Assembly (NCBI RefSeq): GCF_900545795.1
Contig: NZ_URAR01000004.1
Location: 76,014 to 140,013, forward strand
DNA from: an uncultured Veillonella sp.
GTDB lineage: Bacteria; Bacillota; Negativicutes; Veillonellales; Veillonellaceae
Length of the DNA: 64,000 nt
Direction of reading: 5' to 3'
Each line of letters starts with the position of its first letter. Position 1 is the stretch's first letter. Shown in pieces: positions 25,824 to 34,386 of this stretch. The position numbers and the translations under genes are program-made. The notes under the pieces were generated by a model, which saw only the letters and a program-made list of their open reading frames with translations, was not told where the DNA came from and did not search any database.

Positions 25824-27329
25824 CTAAATTCTTTCTATCTGATTAATAGTAGTTTCAATAGGATTAGATTTCATATCTGTAGGGTCTGGTTGATTAGCTT
25901 TCTCTACTTCTTCTTTGACTGTAACTGGGTCATTAGAGCTTGTTGCTCCGTGTCCATCAGAAAGATTTTTCTTACTATGCTCTTTCTGCATTTTTAAACG
26001 TCTTTCTGATTTTGCTCCACTGTTTGCGGTAAGCTCATCCAAAGATAAATTAACTAAATCTTGTAATGTATTTTGTGGGATATAAAGCATTGAGCCATAC
26101 CCCATAATTTCTTGTCGAATATCATAATTATTAAGAGTTTTATTAGCTATATCTGGATTTATTGCTTTTACCGCAGAAATAAAAGAACCCACATAAGCTA
26201 ATTTTGCTTGTGGGCTCATTTCTGGAGAATTAAAAATATCCATGAAATAATTAGTTAATAATTGAACTGTATAATTAAAGTCACCCGTTGGCAACGATGG
26301 TTTGACAATAGCTAAAAACGTCTCGAAGGGCTGTAATTCGGAATCGTCCAAGCGTACATCATGTCCACCCCATCTTTTACCCCTCTTACTAGTGCTTTCG
26401 CTTGTAACAGGTAACTTCGTTCCCCTCGGTAGGTCGGAACTTTTACTGTCATCAATGCCTGGAATGCTGCTTCTGCTATTAGGATATCCTCCTCGCCCTC
26501 CATGTTCGGCATTACCTGTAACATTTTCGGAATATCTTCCTCGTGAAAGCCCCAGTCTCTCAAGCGTTGCTCTACTGTTATTTTCATAAACATCCTCCAT
26601 AACTTTACTAATAACGTCGTTAATAATAGAGTCTACTAACCTATTTCTCTTATTTACACTCTTTTCATCCGCCCCTCTTTCTTCTAGGTTGGACACTGCC
26701 TCATGTATAAATTCATGAATAGGAACTCCATTTTCAGCATAATCTGTATTATATCGAATATCCATAGTGCCTCTTTTAAAGAGGTGATACCCTAATAGTT
26801 TAGGACTATTCAGAAATAGTCTGAACCGTATCAATAAGTGCGGAGATGCCTTTAAGAACTTATCTAATAAAGCAGGGCTTCCTAGATACTCAATTATAGA
26901 TTGCTTAATTTTAGGAATCTCTTCTAGTGGAATATTGGTACTAAAGTTTCTATTTTCCCCTGTATGACGCTCCATATTATGTTGGTCATACTTCTCTTTA
27001 TTTGGAACATTGGAGTTATCGCTACCAGCTTGTCCTGCACTATATAATCCAGTATCTCTAAGGTCATCTTGGACATCTTCGTTAAATACAGTATCCTTTT
27101 TAAGGACATATACTTCTTGATAAGCAGGAACTTTATCGTCCCCATCAAGCTGAACTTCATCAACTGTTCTTGTCTCTACCTTATAAGCATCTTTACCATA
27201 TAACTCATCAAGAGTTGGTTGTAAGCCAGATAAATCTGCATTCTCAGAAGTAGTGAAAACAATCTCCTCATTAGGAGCATTTTTAATCGCACTCTTTATA
27301 GCTTCGACACGAGCTTGTAAAATTCCTAC
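25824..27329 (-). pseudogene. C-terminal remnant of a large phage- or mobile-element-type protein
   Basis: I do not recognise the family. The frame is open from just after an in-frame TAG (27330-27332) to the stop at 25824, about 500 codons, but its first ATG is at 26975 and has no ribosome binding site. Upstream of the TAG, the same frame holds a TAA two codons earlier and then ALRSNIDADGKSS, which looks like further decayed coding sequence. The fragment has a HEFIH (HExxH) motif in NGVPIHEFIHEAVSNL, a Gly/Ser/Arg-rich linker and a C-terminal helical region. It looks like the broken end of a long protein such as those of prophages or conjugative elements. A shorter real gene from 26975 cannot be excluded. 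Confidence 0.55.
26312..26587 (-). CDS. nested small ORF (91 aa) in another frame of the remnant
   Basis: No known family recognised. Inside the linker-coding part of the 25.8-27.3 kb fragment, a different minus-strand frame encodes 91 residues beginning MKITVEQRLRDWGFHEEDIP. The ATG at 26585-26587 has GGAGG exactly 6 bases upstream, a near-ideal ribosome binding site. The composition (acidic and aliphatic helices, EEDILIAEAAFQALMTVKV) looks like a folded protein, whereas the host frame there is low-complexity Gly/Ser/Arg. Local base composition is also richer in G and C than its flanks. It may be a genuine overlapping gene or a chance ORF. Confidence 0.45.
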   Translation of the reverse strand: MKITVEQRLRDWGFHEEDIPKMLQVMPNMEGEEDILIAEAAFQALMTVKVPTYRGERSYLLQAKALVRGVKDGVDMMYAWTIPNYSPSRRF

Positions 27330-27394
27330 CTATATTTAACTTGATTTTCCATCTGCATCAATATTCGATCTTAAAGCAGAAAGTATAGAAGAAC

Positions 27395-27456
27395 AAAAAG
27401 CAAGTCAATACCGATTCATAATCTATCCATGATTAAGGTATGACTTGCTTTTATTT
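27395..27456 (-). terminator. terminator of the dCMP deaminase gene
   Basis: Arms AAAAGCAAGTCA (27396-27407) and its complement (27441-27452), extended by ATACC/GGTAT inside. On the minus strand it ends in TTTTTG. It follows the deaminase stop codon by about 65 bases and abuts the decayed fragment. Confidence 0.75.
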
Positions 27457-27520
27457 TATAACTTACTACATAAGTTATAATTGTTATTCTTTTTTATGCT
27501 TAACATGCCTTACACTAGTT

Positions 27521-28000
27521 CTACAAGCTAATATTCAGTGTTCGTCCTGTCGGCATATATTCTGTAATTTGTACGCCTGCGGTTCGAAGCATTCGCTTTG
27601 ATGCTTTTACTTCTGGTGTATCTTTATAGAAGTCTTCCCAATAAATAACTTCTTTAATGCCACTTTGGATAATTGCCTTAGCACATTCATTACAAGGGAA
27701 CAAAGTAACATAAATCTTACTGCCCTCTAATGAACCACCACGGTAGTTTAATATGGCATTAAGCTCACTATGAACTATGTAAAAGTATTTATTATCCTTG
27801 CTCACATCGCGGTCCCAGGCAAACTCATCATCACTGCAACCACAAGGCATACCATTATAACCAATGGAGAGAATTTTATTATCTTCACTGACGATACAGG
27901 CCCCTACTTGTGTATTTGGATCCTTGGAGCGCTGAGCCGCTAAAATAGCTACGCCCATAAAATATTCGTCCCAACTAATATAATCAGCTCGTTTTGACAT
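27521..28000 (-). CDS. dCMP deaminase (ComEB-like)
   Basis: Zinc enzyme converting dCMP to dUMP for thymidylate synthesis; in Bacillus the homologue is encoded in the comE operon. Motifs: the zinc and catalytic HSELNAILN (HxE) near residue 80 and PCNECAKAIIQSG (PCxxC) near residue 105. The remainder (QVGACIVSEDNKILSIGYNG) also fits the family. The frame opens at a GTG (28009), but the ATG at 27998-28000 follows an AGGTG and gives 159 residues. Here it stands alone, away from comEA and comEC. Confidence 0.9.
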   Translation of the reverse strand: MSKRADYISWDEYFMGVAILAAQRSKDPNTQVGACIVSEDNKILSIGYNGMPCGCSDDEFAWDRDVSKDNKYFYIVHSELNAILNYRGGSLEGSKIYVTLFPCNECAKAIIQSGIKEVIYWEDFYKDTPEVKASKRMLRTAGVQITEYMPTGRTLNISL

Positions 28001-28009
28001 TCCTATCAC

Positions 28010-28225
28010 CTACCAATTCATTATATATCTTAACTGATACTACCTTACTATGACTATTACAACTTAGCTATTCTACTTTAAGTATCAATACTTAAACTAT
28101 TACAACTTTAACTATTACTACCTCACTATCAATTGTTTGTCACTAATCGCTAGTCATCAATAGTTTATAAACATAAAACCATGTGTAAATTTATTTTAAC
28201 ACATTTACTTACAAACTAGTATAAA
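28010..28225. other. intergenic DNA with a spaced direct repeat
   Basis: No gene is visible. ACTATTACAACTT plus following bases occurs at about 28053 and again at about 28096 in an AT-rich setting. This is the promoter side of the deaminase gene and the far 3' side of leuS. Confidence 0.4.
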
Positions 28226-28258
28226 AAACGGGCTCGGCTATTAGCCAAGCCCGCATCA
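28224..28258 (-). terminator. terminator of leuS
   Basis: On the minus strand GCGGGCTTGGCTAATAGCC pairs with CGAGCCCG and is followed by six T. It is a strong GC-rich stem of about 12 bp with one imperfect position, about 140 bases past the leuS stop codon. Confidence 0.8.
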
Positions 28259-28273
28259 GGCAAATCCAATAAA

Positions 28274-28356
28274 AGATTTTTGTGTAACAAATACCATGAG
28301 AGATTATTTGTGTAATAAATCCCCTAAGAGACTTTTTGCATAACAAATCCCATCAA
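28274..28356. repeat. tandem repeat, about 28-base unit, 3 copies
   Basis: Three head-to-tail copies of a unit like AGATTTTTGTGTAACAAAT followed by CCCATAAG-type bases (28274-28300, 28301-28328, 28329-28356), with a fourth decayed partial copy. It lies between leuS and its terminator, so it is part of the leuS 3' untranslated RNA. Confidence 0.7.
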
Positions 28357-28395
28357 AGGATGTTACATAACTAAATGTCCAATTAATTGTTAATA

Positions 28396-30864
28396 TTATT
28401 TCACAACAATATTAACAATTTTATTTGGAATAATAATAACTTTAGCTACATTCTTACCGGCAGTAAATTCTTGAATACGTGGTAATGCCAACGCTTGTGC
28501 TTCAAGTTCAGCCTTATCCATATTAACCGGAATAACTACTTTATCGCGAAGTTTGCCATTTACTTGGATAGCAATTTCCACTTCATCGACTACAAGTGCT
28601 TTTTCCTCATATTGAGGCCACGCTTCAGTGTGAATGCTAGTAGTATGGCCTAATTCATGCCATAACTCCTCTGTAATATGTGGCGTAAATGGAGCCAAGA
28701 GAAGCAATAACTTTTCAATCACTTCTTGAGCAAGTTCAGCTTGAATTGTTTCGTGATTATCACGGAATTGATACATGAAGTTTACAAGTTCCATGATGCT
28801 AGAAATAGCTGTATTGAAGTTAAATTTGCCATCAAGGTCTTCTGTTACTTTTTTAATTACGCGATGAAGCTCACGGCGAAGTGCTGTTTCATCCTTAGAA
28901 AGAGCCTCATAATGACCAGCTTTTGCCCATTCTTGGTAAGAGCCAACAATGCGCCATACACGGCCTAAGAAGCGATAAGAACCTTCTACGCCTTCGTCGC
29001 TCCAGTCAAGATCGCGCTCTACTGGTGCAGCGAATAAAATGAAGAGACGAGCTGTATCAGCCCCATAGGAATTTACAATTTCCTCAGGAGATACTACATT
29101 GCCCTTAGACTTAGACATTTTGCTGCCTTCTTTAAGTACCATACCTTGAGTCAATAAGCCTCTAAATGGTTCGTTAAATTTCACAAGGCCTAAGTCATGA
29201 ACTACTTTTACGAAGAAGCGAGAATATAATAAATGCAAGATAGCATGTTCGATACCGCCAATATATTGGTCTACATTCATCCAGTAATCTGCAATTTTCT
29301 TATTAAACGCTTCTTTATCATTGCGCGCATCAGTGTAGCGTAAGAAGTACCAGGAAGAATCAATAAATGTATCCATTGTATCGATTTCACGGCGTGCTTC
29401 GCCACCACAGCATGGGCAGGTTGCTTTTAAGAACTCTTCAGAAGTAGCCAATGGAGAAATCGCGCCACCATCAAATACTACATCTTCTGGCAAACGCACT
29501 GGCAATTCTTCTTCAGGAACTAATTGTTCACCACATTTGTCGCAGTATACAACTGGAATTGGCACTCCCCAATAACGTTGACGGGAGATCAACCAATCGC
29601 GAAGTCGGTAATTTACCATTTTGCGACCAATGCCACGTTCTTCAAAGTTTTTAATAATGGCTTCACGCGCATCAGCTGACGTCATGCCGTCATACTCACC
29701 AGAGTTAATAAGGATGCCATCTTCATGCACTTCATTAGTCCATTCGTCAAACGTCCATGTGTGTTCCGCATTTTGAACAACTGGAAGAATTGGCAAATTG
29801 TATTTGCGCGCAAATTTATTATCGCGCTCATCATGAGCTGGTGAACCCATAACGGCACCAGTACCATAGTCAACTAATACATAGTTGGCAATCCAAATTG
29901 GCACATCTTCACCAGTCATAGGATGCTTAGCATAGGAACCAGTGAATAAGCCTTCTTTTTCTACATCAGTAGATGTACGGTCAATTTCATTTAGATTGCG
30001 CACTTTATGAATGAATGCATCAAGTTCCGCTTTATTGGACTTATTTGCAATCAATTCTTCCACATATGGATGCTCTGGCGCTAATACGATATAGGACACA
30101 CCATAAATCGTATCTACACGAGTAGTATATACTTCAATGTTCTTATTGATTTCAGGAATTTCAAAGGCAAATTGAGCCCCTTCACTGCGTCCAATCCAGT
30201 TTTTCTGCATTGTCTTAACGCGTTCTGGCCAATGATCTAATGTATCTAAGTCTTCAAGCAAGCGATCTGCGTATTCCGTAATTTTCAAGAACCATTGCTT
30301 CAAGTCTTTCTTTTCTACTTTGTTATCGCAACGCCAGCAAAGGCCATCAATAACTTGTTCATTCGCCAATACAGTATGACAATGATCACACCAGTTTACT
30401 TTAGCTTCTTTTTTATAGGCTAAGCCTTTTTTATAGAATTGTTGGAAAAAACATTGTGTCCAACGATAATAATCATCTTTGCAAGTAGCCACTTCGCGGT
30501 CCCAATCATAGGAAAGACCTAAAGCTTGTTGCTGACGCTTCATATTTTCAATATTTTCAAATGTCCATTTACTTGGAGCAATGCCGTTTTTAATGGCTGC
30601 ATTTTCCGCTGGCATACCAAATGCATCCCAGCCCATTGGATGAAGTACATTAAAGCCTTTCATCTTTTTAAAGCGCGCCACCACATCACCAATTGAATAG
30701 TTACGTACATGGCCCATATGTAAATTACCAGATGGATACGGGAACATTTCTAATACATAGTATTTTTCCTTGCTCTCATCATAGTCTGTTTTAAATGTGT
30801 TATGTTCAACCCAATAGGATTGCCACTTTTTCTCAATATCCTGTGCTACATACTTCTCTTGCAT
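28396..30864 (-). CDS. leuS: leucyl-tRNA synthetase
   Basis: Charges tRNA-Leu. The 822-residue class I synthetase has the HIGH-type motif HMGHVRNYSIGD near residue 50, an editing domain insert (TRVDTIYGVSYIVLAPEH, VLVDYGTGAVMGSPAHDERD), the KMSKS motif GSKMSKSKGNVVSPEEI near residue 580, and the C-terminal anticodon-binding and ValRS-like tail. Zinc-type Cys pairs occur at CDHCHTVLANEQVIDGLCWRC. No T-box leader is visible; it has a plain sigma70-like promoter and a normal ribosome binding site (GGAGGCTGC). Confidence 0.97.
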   Translation of the reverse strand: MQEKYVAQDIEKKWQSYWVEHNTFKTDYDESKEKYYVLEMFPYPSGNLHMGHVRNYSIGDVVARFKKMKGFNVLHPMGWDAFGMPAENAAIKNGIAPSKWTFENIENMKRQQQALGLSYDWDREVATCKDDYYRWTQCFFQQFYKKGLAYKKEAKVNWCDHCHTVLANEQVIDGLCWRCDNKVEKKDLKQWFLKITEYADRLLEDLDTLDHWPERVKTMQKNWIGRSEGAQFAFEIPEINKNIEVYTTRVDTIYGVSYIVLAPEHPYVEELIANKSNKAELDAFIHKVRNLNEIDRTSTDVEKEGLFTGSYAKHPMTGEDVPIWIANYVLVDYGTGAVMGSPAHDERDNKFARKYNLPILPVVQNAEHTWTFDEWTNEVHEDGILINSGEYDGMTSADAREAIIKNFEERGIGRKMVNYRLRDWLISRQRYWGVPIPVVYCDKCGEQLVPEEELPVRLPEDVVFDGGAISPLATSEEFLKATCPCCGGEARREIDTMDTFIDSSWYFLRYTDARNDKEAFNKKIADYWMNVDQYIGGIEHAILHLLYSRFFVKVVHDLGLVKFNEPFRGLLTQGMVLKEGSKMSKSKGNVVSPEEIVNSYGADTARLFILFAAPVERDLDWSDEGVEGSYRFLGRVWRIVGSYQEWAKAGHYEALSKDETALRRELHRVIKKVTEDLDGKFNFNTAISSIMELVNFMYQFRDNHETIQAELAQEVIEKLLLLLAPFTPHITEELWHELGHTTSIHTEAWPQYEEKALVVDEVEIAIQVNGKLRDKVVIPVNMDKAELEAQALALPRIQEFTAGKNVAKVIIIPNKIVNIVVK

Positions 30865-30926
30865 AACGCAGCCTCCTCATACTCCATTTTCCTCTGATTC
30901 TTCTGTAATCATAAGTCTTAAACCTA

Positions 30927-30956
30927 ATTATATTACTAACTCATGATAGCCGTCAA
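30927..30956 (-). promoter_or_regulatory. leuS promoter
   Basis: Minus strand TTGACG (30951-30956) and TATAAT (30927-30932), spacing 18 bases. The leader is about 55 bases, too short for a T-box riboswitch. Confidence 0.65.
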
Positions 30957-31047
30957 ACATTCTCTATAGTTAGTTCTATTTTATATTGATTTGTCAATTG
31001 TATAAAACAATAAGACGTTTTGCTTCTTTTTACTTTGCTTTCGCTCT

Positions 31048-33114
31048 TTAATTTTTTACGTTCTTTTTGTCGGGCTTTTTATCAGTCTTTTTGTCCGCCT
31101 TCTTATCTGATTTTTTATTGCCCTTTTTATCCTGTTCGGCCTCTTTAGGTTCTTTGTAGTTCTTGTACACAAAATCAGCAAATTCTTCTGTTTCAAAGCC
31201 TTTACGCCATGCACCAAAGCCACCTAGATTTAACTCTTTAACCAAGGCTAATTTCGGAGCCATAGATGCTTCGTCTTCAAACCACACTTCCGTAATAAAT
31301 GACGATTTATTTCTTAAGCCCCCAGCAATGCGAGATTCCTTCATAGACTCATTGGTTTCTTTGCTCAGCGTTTTTGCATCAGCAACATTATTTTCAACTA
31401 CTTTAGTTTTATCAGATGTAACTTTTGACACAGTAACAGTATTAGCTACGCCATTAGGGCTATCAACGGCTTCCATAGGCACTACCAGTCTTGGTTCACG
31501 CCCCGTTTCTTTATATGCCAATAATTGTTCACCTAATCTATTTGTACCAAATACTACATAATTTGTTTTTAACTTGTCGTTCCAAGTAACGCGTTGTTTG
31601 TATTTCTCTTTTAAGGCCTCGGCCTCACCCATCGGTAAAGTTTTGCCTTTAGTTTCACTTATCTTAACCTTGCCTTTAGCATCAACCTCAATCTTACTTG
31701 TCCAGGAGCGCATATAATAAGGCACACCTAAGATGACTTTCTCTGATGGCACTTCTTTTAAAAGAGCCTCTACATTTTGACGCACCCACGGATAACTTGC
31801 TACAGGGCCAGCGGTCGTACTAGAAGCCCAAGTTTCATCATAGGCCATCAATACTACATAATCTACCGCCTCGCCAAAAGCTTTGCGGTCATATACCATG
31901 GACCAATTTTCACTGTCAGAATAGCCTGTTATATCAACGGAAGACTTTATATTATAGTTGTGAAGCAAATCAGCTAAGTAGGTAACAAATTTAGTTAGCT
32001 GCTTTTTGTCTTTATAGTATACATTTTCAAAGTCAAAATTATATCCTTCATAGCCATAGGCTAAGGCATATAAAACCATATCTCGCCCAATGGCGGACCA
32101 TTTTGTCTCATCTTTTAATATTTTACTTGTAAAATCTGGTTTAAATGTATTGGTCACTAAAGGCCATACTTGATAGCCAGCTGCTCCATATTGGAGCTTG
32201 TAGTCCAAAGATACTTGGTTCTTTACAACTAAGCCCTTTTCTCCTAAATCAAATAAAGTAGGAGAAATCACTGACGTCCCTTCATGAGCTACTTTATGAG
32301 CATAAGGAGTTCCTACTAATGGATCAAACACCAAGGTAACAGTATTAGTAATTTCCTTCACATCAGGTTTGCTAACAGCCCCCACTTGTGGAGTTAATAC
32401 AATCCCATCAGCTCGCTCCTCATATACTACGCCTAACATAGGTGACATAGTCTTTAAATCCACATAGGAAAAGCCATTGCGTACACTAATAGGAAGTTTT
32501 ATTTTGCTAGTGCCACCACGCGCATCGCCACTATATAACATATCGCCGCCTACACGTGGCATAGGCAAGGTTATATAGGTCGTTCCCTGCTCTGTAGCAA
32601 TAGGATTTAAATTCACACTTTTATAGAGAGCCAGTGGAATCCAAAGAGACTGTTGATCTTTAAAAGCGACCTCATCTCGTACTTCCTCAGTTCCATAAAG
32701 GCTTTTTACAATAATCGGTCTCGTGCCATAGATTTCACTATCAGCAAGCCCTTCCTTAATGACCTGAATCGCTGCAGATTGAGCCATTTTATTATCTTTA
32801 ACTACACTTTGTTGATTATCTTTAGATGAGCGTTCTTTAGTATCCTTAGATGAATGTTCTTTATTATTTTTAGATGATCGTTCTTTATTGTCTTTAGGCG
32901 AATCTTGTTTAATATCTTTAAATGAATTTTGATTATTCTCCTTAAGAAGAGTCTCCTTATTCGCTTTAGATAAATTCTGTTTATTTTCTGCAACAGATAC
33001 AGGTATATTTTGATTATTTACTTCTTTAGTTACTATAATTTGTTCAGCTTGACTAAATGAAGGCAAAGTCGCCACCAAGGACGCCAGTACCAAAGACTTA
33101 ATCATGTGTTTCAT
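31048..33114 (-). CDS. secreted GH18-like (chitinase/endoglycosidase fold) protein with octapeptide repeats
   Basis: A 688-residue exported protein. A signal peptide (SLVLASLVATLPSFSQA) is followed by about eight degenerate 8-residue Lys/Ser/Asn repeats (roughly 43-108), a region resembling copper-amine-oxidase N-terminal beta domains, and a glycoside hydrolase 18 barrel. In the barrel YEGYNFDFENV corresponds to the catalytic DxxDxDxE strand, with DFE kept but the first Asp positions changed; VDYVVLMAYDETW and KVILGVPYYMRSW also fit. The tail is made of xDKK repeats. It probably acts on cell-wall sugars or in wall binding; activity is uncertain given the altered motif. Confidence 0.82.
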   Translation of the reverse strand: MKHMIKSLVLASLVATLPSFSQAEQIIVTKEVNNQNIPVSVAENKQNLSKANKETLLKENNQNSFKDIKQDSPKDNKERSSKNNKEHSSKDTKERSSKDNQQSVVKDNKMAQSAAIQVIKEGLADSEIYGTRPIIVKSLYGTEEVRDEVAFKDQQSLWIPLALYKSVNLNPIATEQGTTYITLPMPRVGGDMLYSGDARGGTSKIKLPISVRNGFSYVDLKTMSPMLGVVYEERADGIVLTPQVGAVSKPDVKEITNTVTLVFDPLVGTPYAHKVAHEGTSVISPTLFDLGEKGLVVKNQVSLDYKLQYGAAGYQVWPLVTNTFKPDFTSKILKDETKWSAIGRDMVLYALAYGYEGYNFDFENVYYKDKKQLTKFVTYLADLLHNYNIKSSVDITGYSDSENWSMVYDRKAFGEAVDYVVLMAYDETWASSTTAGPVASYPWVRQNVEALLKEVPSEKVILGVPYYMRSWTSKIEVDAKGKVKISETKGKTLPMGEAEALKEKYKQRVTWNDKLKTNYVVFGTNRLGEQLLAYKETGREPRLVVPMEAVDSPNGVANTVTVSKVTSDKTKVVENNVADAKTLSKETNESMKESRIAGGLRNKSSFITEVWFEDEASMAPKLALVKELNLGGFGAWRKGFETEEFADFVYKNYKEPKEAEQDKKGNKKSDKKADKKTDKKPDKKNVKN
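32793..32990 (-). repeat. 24-base coding tandem repeats (octapeptides) in the GH18-like gene
   Basis: About eight copies of a 24-base unit encode variants of NKERSSKD (for example NKEHSSKD, TKERSSKD). The three central copies are closest to each other and the outer ones are decayed. They are always in frame. Confidence 0.8.
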
Positions 33115-33242
33115 AAATTAAAATAGTTCCTTTCCTAATAAATAAAGCCGTTCCTGATATTTTAACAAAACCAGTATTGGTAAATCTCTGCCACTACTGT
33201 GTAAATACCTAGTATAGGATAAAATAGCTCCTACTCATTTTA

Positions 33243-34118
33243 TTATTCAATGATAAGCGTATGATACAGTCCAAAGAGCTGCACATCAGTGGCCACTGTG
33301 TATAATTCTTTCAGCGCCTCTTTTACATCCTCTGCATTACTCTCGATTTGTAAATCAAAAAAGAATTTATATTCCCCCAAACGCCCTTTAGTAGGTCTTG
33401 ATTCTATTTTTACTAAGTTGATATGTCGCTTAGCGAAAATACCCAATCCTTCCCATAATGAACCTGGACGCAAACCATCAAGCTCACATAGTAAGGATAA
33501 TTTAGCTCCATTAATTTTACGCAAATCAACTTGCTCTAAATCGTCCTTAATATGATCATTATGGCGCACTAAAATAAAACGCGTTAAATTATACGCATGC
33601 TCCTGAGCCTCACCACTTAGCTGTGTGAGTCCATAGGTATGACCTAAGGCAATACCACCTATAGCTGCTTGATTAGGCAGCGCCGCTGTGCTTACAAGTT
33701 CGCCCCCTTCTGCAGTGGAGCCAGTGTAAATAGTATCAGCGTGACGCAAATATTCTGCCAGAAATGGCTTGCATTGGCGAATGGCCTGCGGATGTGAATA
33801 CACCGTAGTAATATCTTTTAATTGGGCTCCTACTATACCCCAAAGATAGTGACGAATGGGCATGGCAATTTCTCCACAGATTTCAATATGACGATGCTCC
33901 ATCAAATAATCCATAGTAGTCAACACCGTGCCACCTAAAGAGTTTTCCACCGGCACAAAGGCATATTCAGTTTCATCTCTCATAGTCATATCAATGGCTT
34001 CTTCGATCGTGTGTGCTGGTATGGCTTCAATAGTCCAGCCTTGGCCTTTACAATATCGATGTAGTGCTTCTTCTGTAAATGTCCCCTTTGGGCCTAAAAA
34101 GGCAATCTGTTTTCTCAT
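33243..34118 (-). CDS. pheA: prephenate dehydratase
   Basis: Converts prephenate to phenylpyruvate in phenylalanine synthesis. Stand-alone type (no chorismate mutase). The N-terminal catalytic domain begins IAFLGPKGTFTEEAL and contains NSLGGTVLTTMDYL and GSTAEGGELVS. A C-terminal ACT regulatory domain carries the phenylalanine-binding ESRPTKGRLGEYKFFFDL motif, so feedback inhibition is expected. A GTG lies two codons upstream, but the ATG at 34116-34118 follows GGGAG at a good distance. It is divergent from lgt and has its own promoter. No attenuator peptide was seen. Confidence 0.95.
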   Translation of the reverse strand: MRKQIAFLGPKGTFTEEALHRYCKGQGWTIEAIPAHTIEEAIDMTMRDETEYAFVPVENSLGGTVLTTMDYLMEHRHIEICGEIAMPIRHYLWGIVGAQLKDITTVYSHPQAIRQCKPFLAEYLRHADTIYTGSTAEGGELVSTAALPNQAAIGGIALGHTYGLTQLSGEAQEHAYNLTRFILVRHNDHIKDDLEQVDLRKINGAKLSLLCELDGLRPGSLWEGLGIFAKRHINLVKIESRPTKGRLGEYKFFFDLQIESNAEDVKEALKELYTVATDVQLFGLYHTLIIE

Positions 34119-34155
34119 AGTCACTCCCTAAACTCTCAAATACTTTAACTTTTTA

Positions 34156-34185
34156 ATTATAGCACAATAAAAACTGCCTTGTCAG
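34156..34185 (-). promoter_or_regulatory. pheA promoter
   Basis: Minus strand CTGACA (34180-34185) and TATAAT (34156-34161), spacing 18 bases. It gives a short leader of about 30 bases, which excludes a long attenuator. Confidence 0.6.
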
Positions 34186-34263
34186 ACTACTTCATAGGCA
34201 GGAACTTACAATTTCTTTCCTATGTCCCTACAATTTGACGTTTTGAGTAATTCAATCTCTCTG

Positions 34264-34358
34264 ATTTGTAATATAATTTTGCTTTTTGTAATACAGTTTC
34301 ATTTCTTTTGTATTACAATTTCCTTAATATTGTAATACAACTTTGTCTTAGCTATAAT
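34264..34358 (+). promoter_or_regulatory. lgt promoter with a cluster of TTGTAATACAA-type sites
   Basis: TTGTAA (34330-34335) and TATAAT (34353-34358) are spaced by exactly 17 bases. The -35 box is the left half of TTGTAATACAA, a near-palindrome. Related copies lie upstream in both orientations (TTTGTAATATAA near 34266, TTTTGTAATACAG near 34283, TTTTGTATTACAA near 34303). The spacing suggests operators for a dimeric repressor, or simply AT-rich redundancy. Confidence 0.55.
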
Positions 34359-34386
34359 AAATATATATTATTTTGAGGAGGTCTTT

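Noticed and set aside
26924..27163. A 79-codon minus-strand ORF overlapping the phage-like fragment
   Set aside because: It is out of frame with the longer coding-like frame, rich in Met, Ile and Lys as expected for a shadow of AT-rich DNA, and has no ribosome binding site.
28010..28360. Possible CRISPR array near leuS
   Set aside because: Units of about 28 bases are adjacent without unique spacers, are imperfect and have no cas genes nearby; they are simple tandem repeats.
30865..31047. Possible T-box leader for leuS (and likewise for glyQ at 55.6 kb)
   Set aside because: The promoters found leave leaders of only about 40-60 bases, too short for a T-box, and no T-box core sequence was seen.
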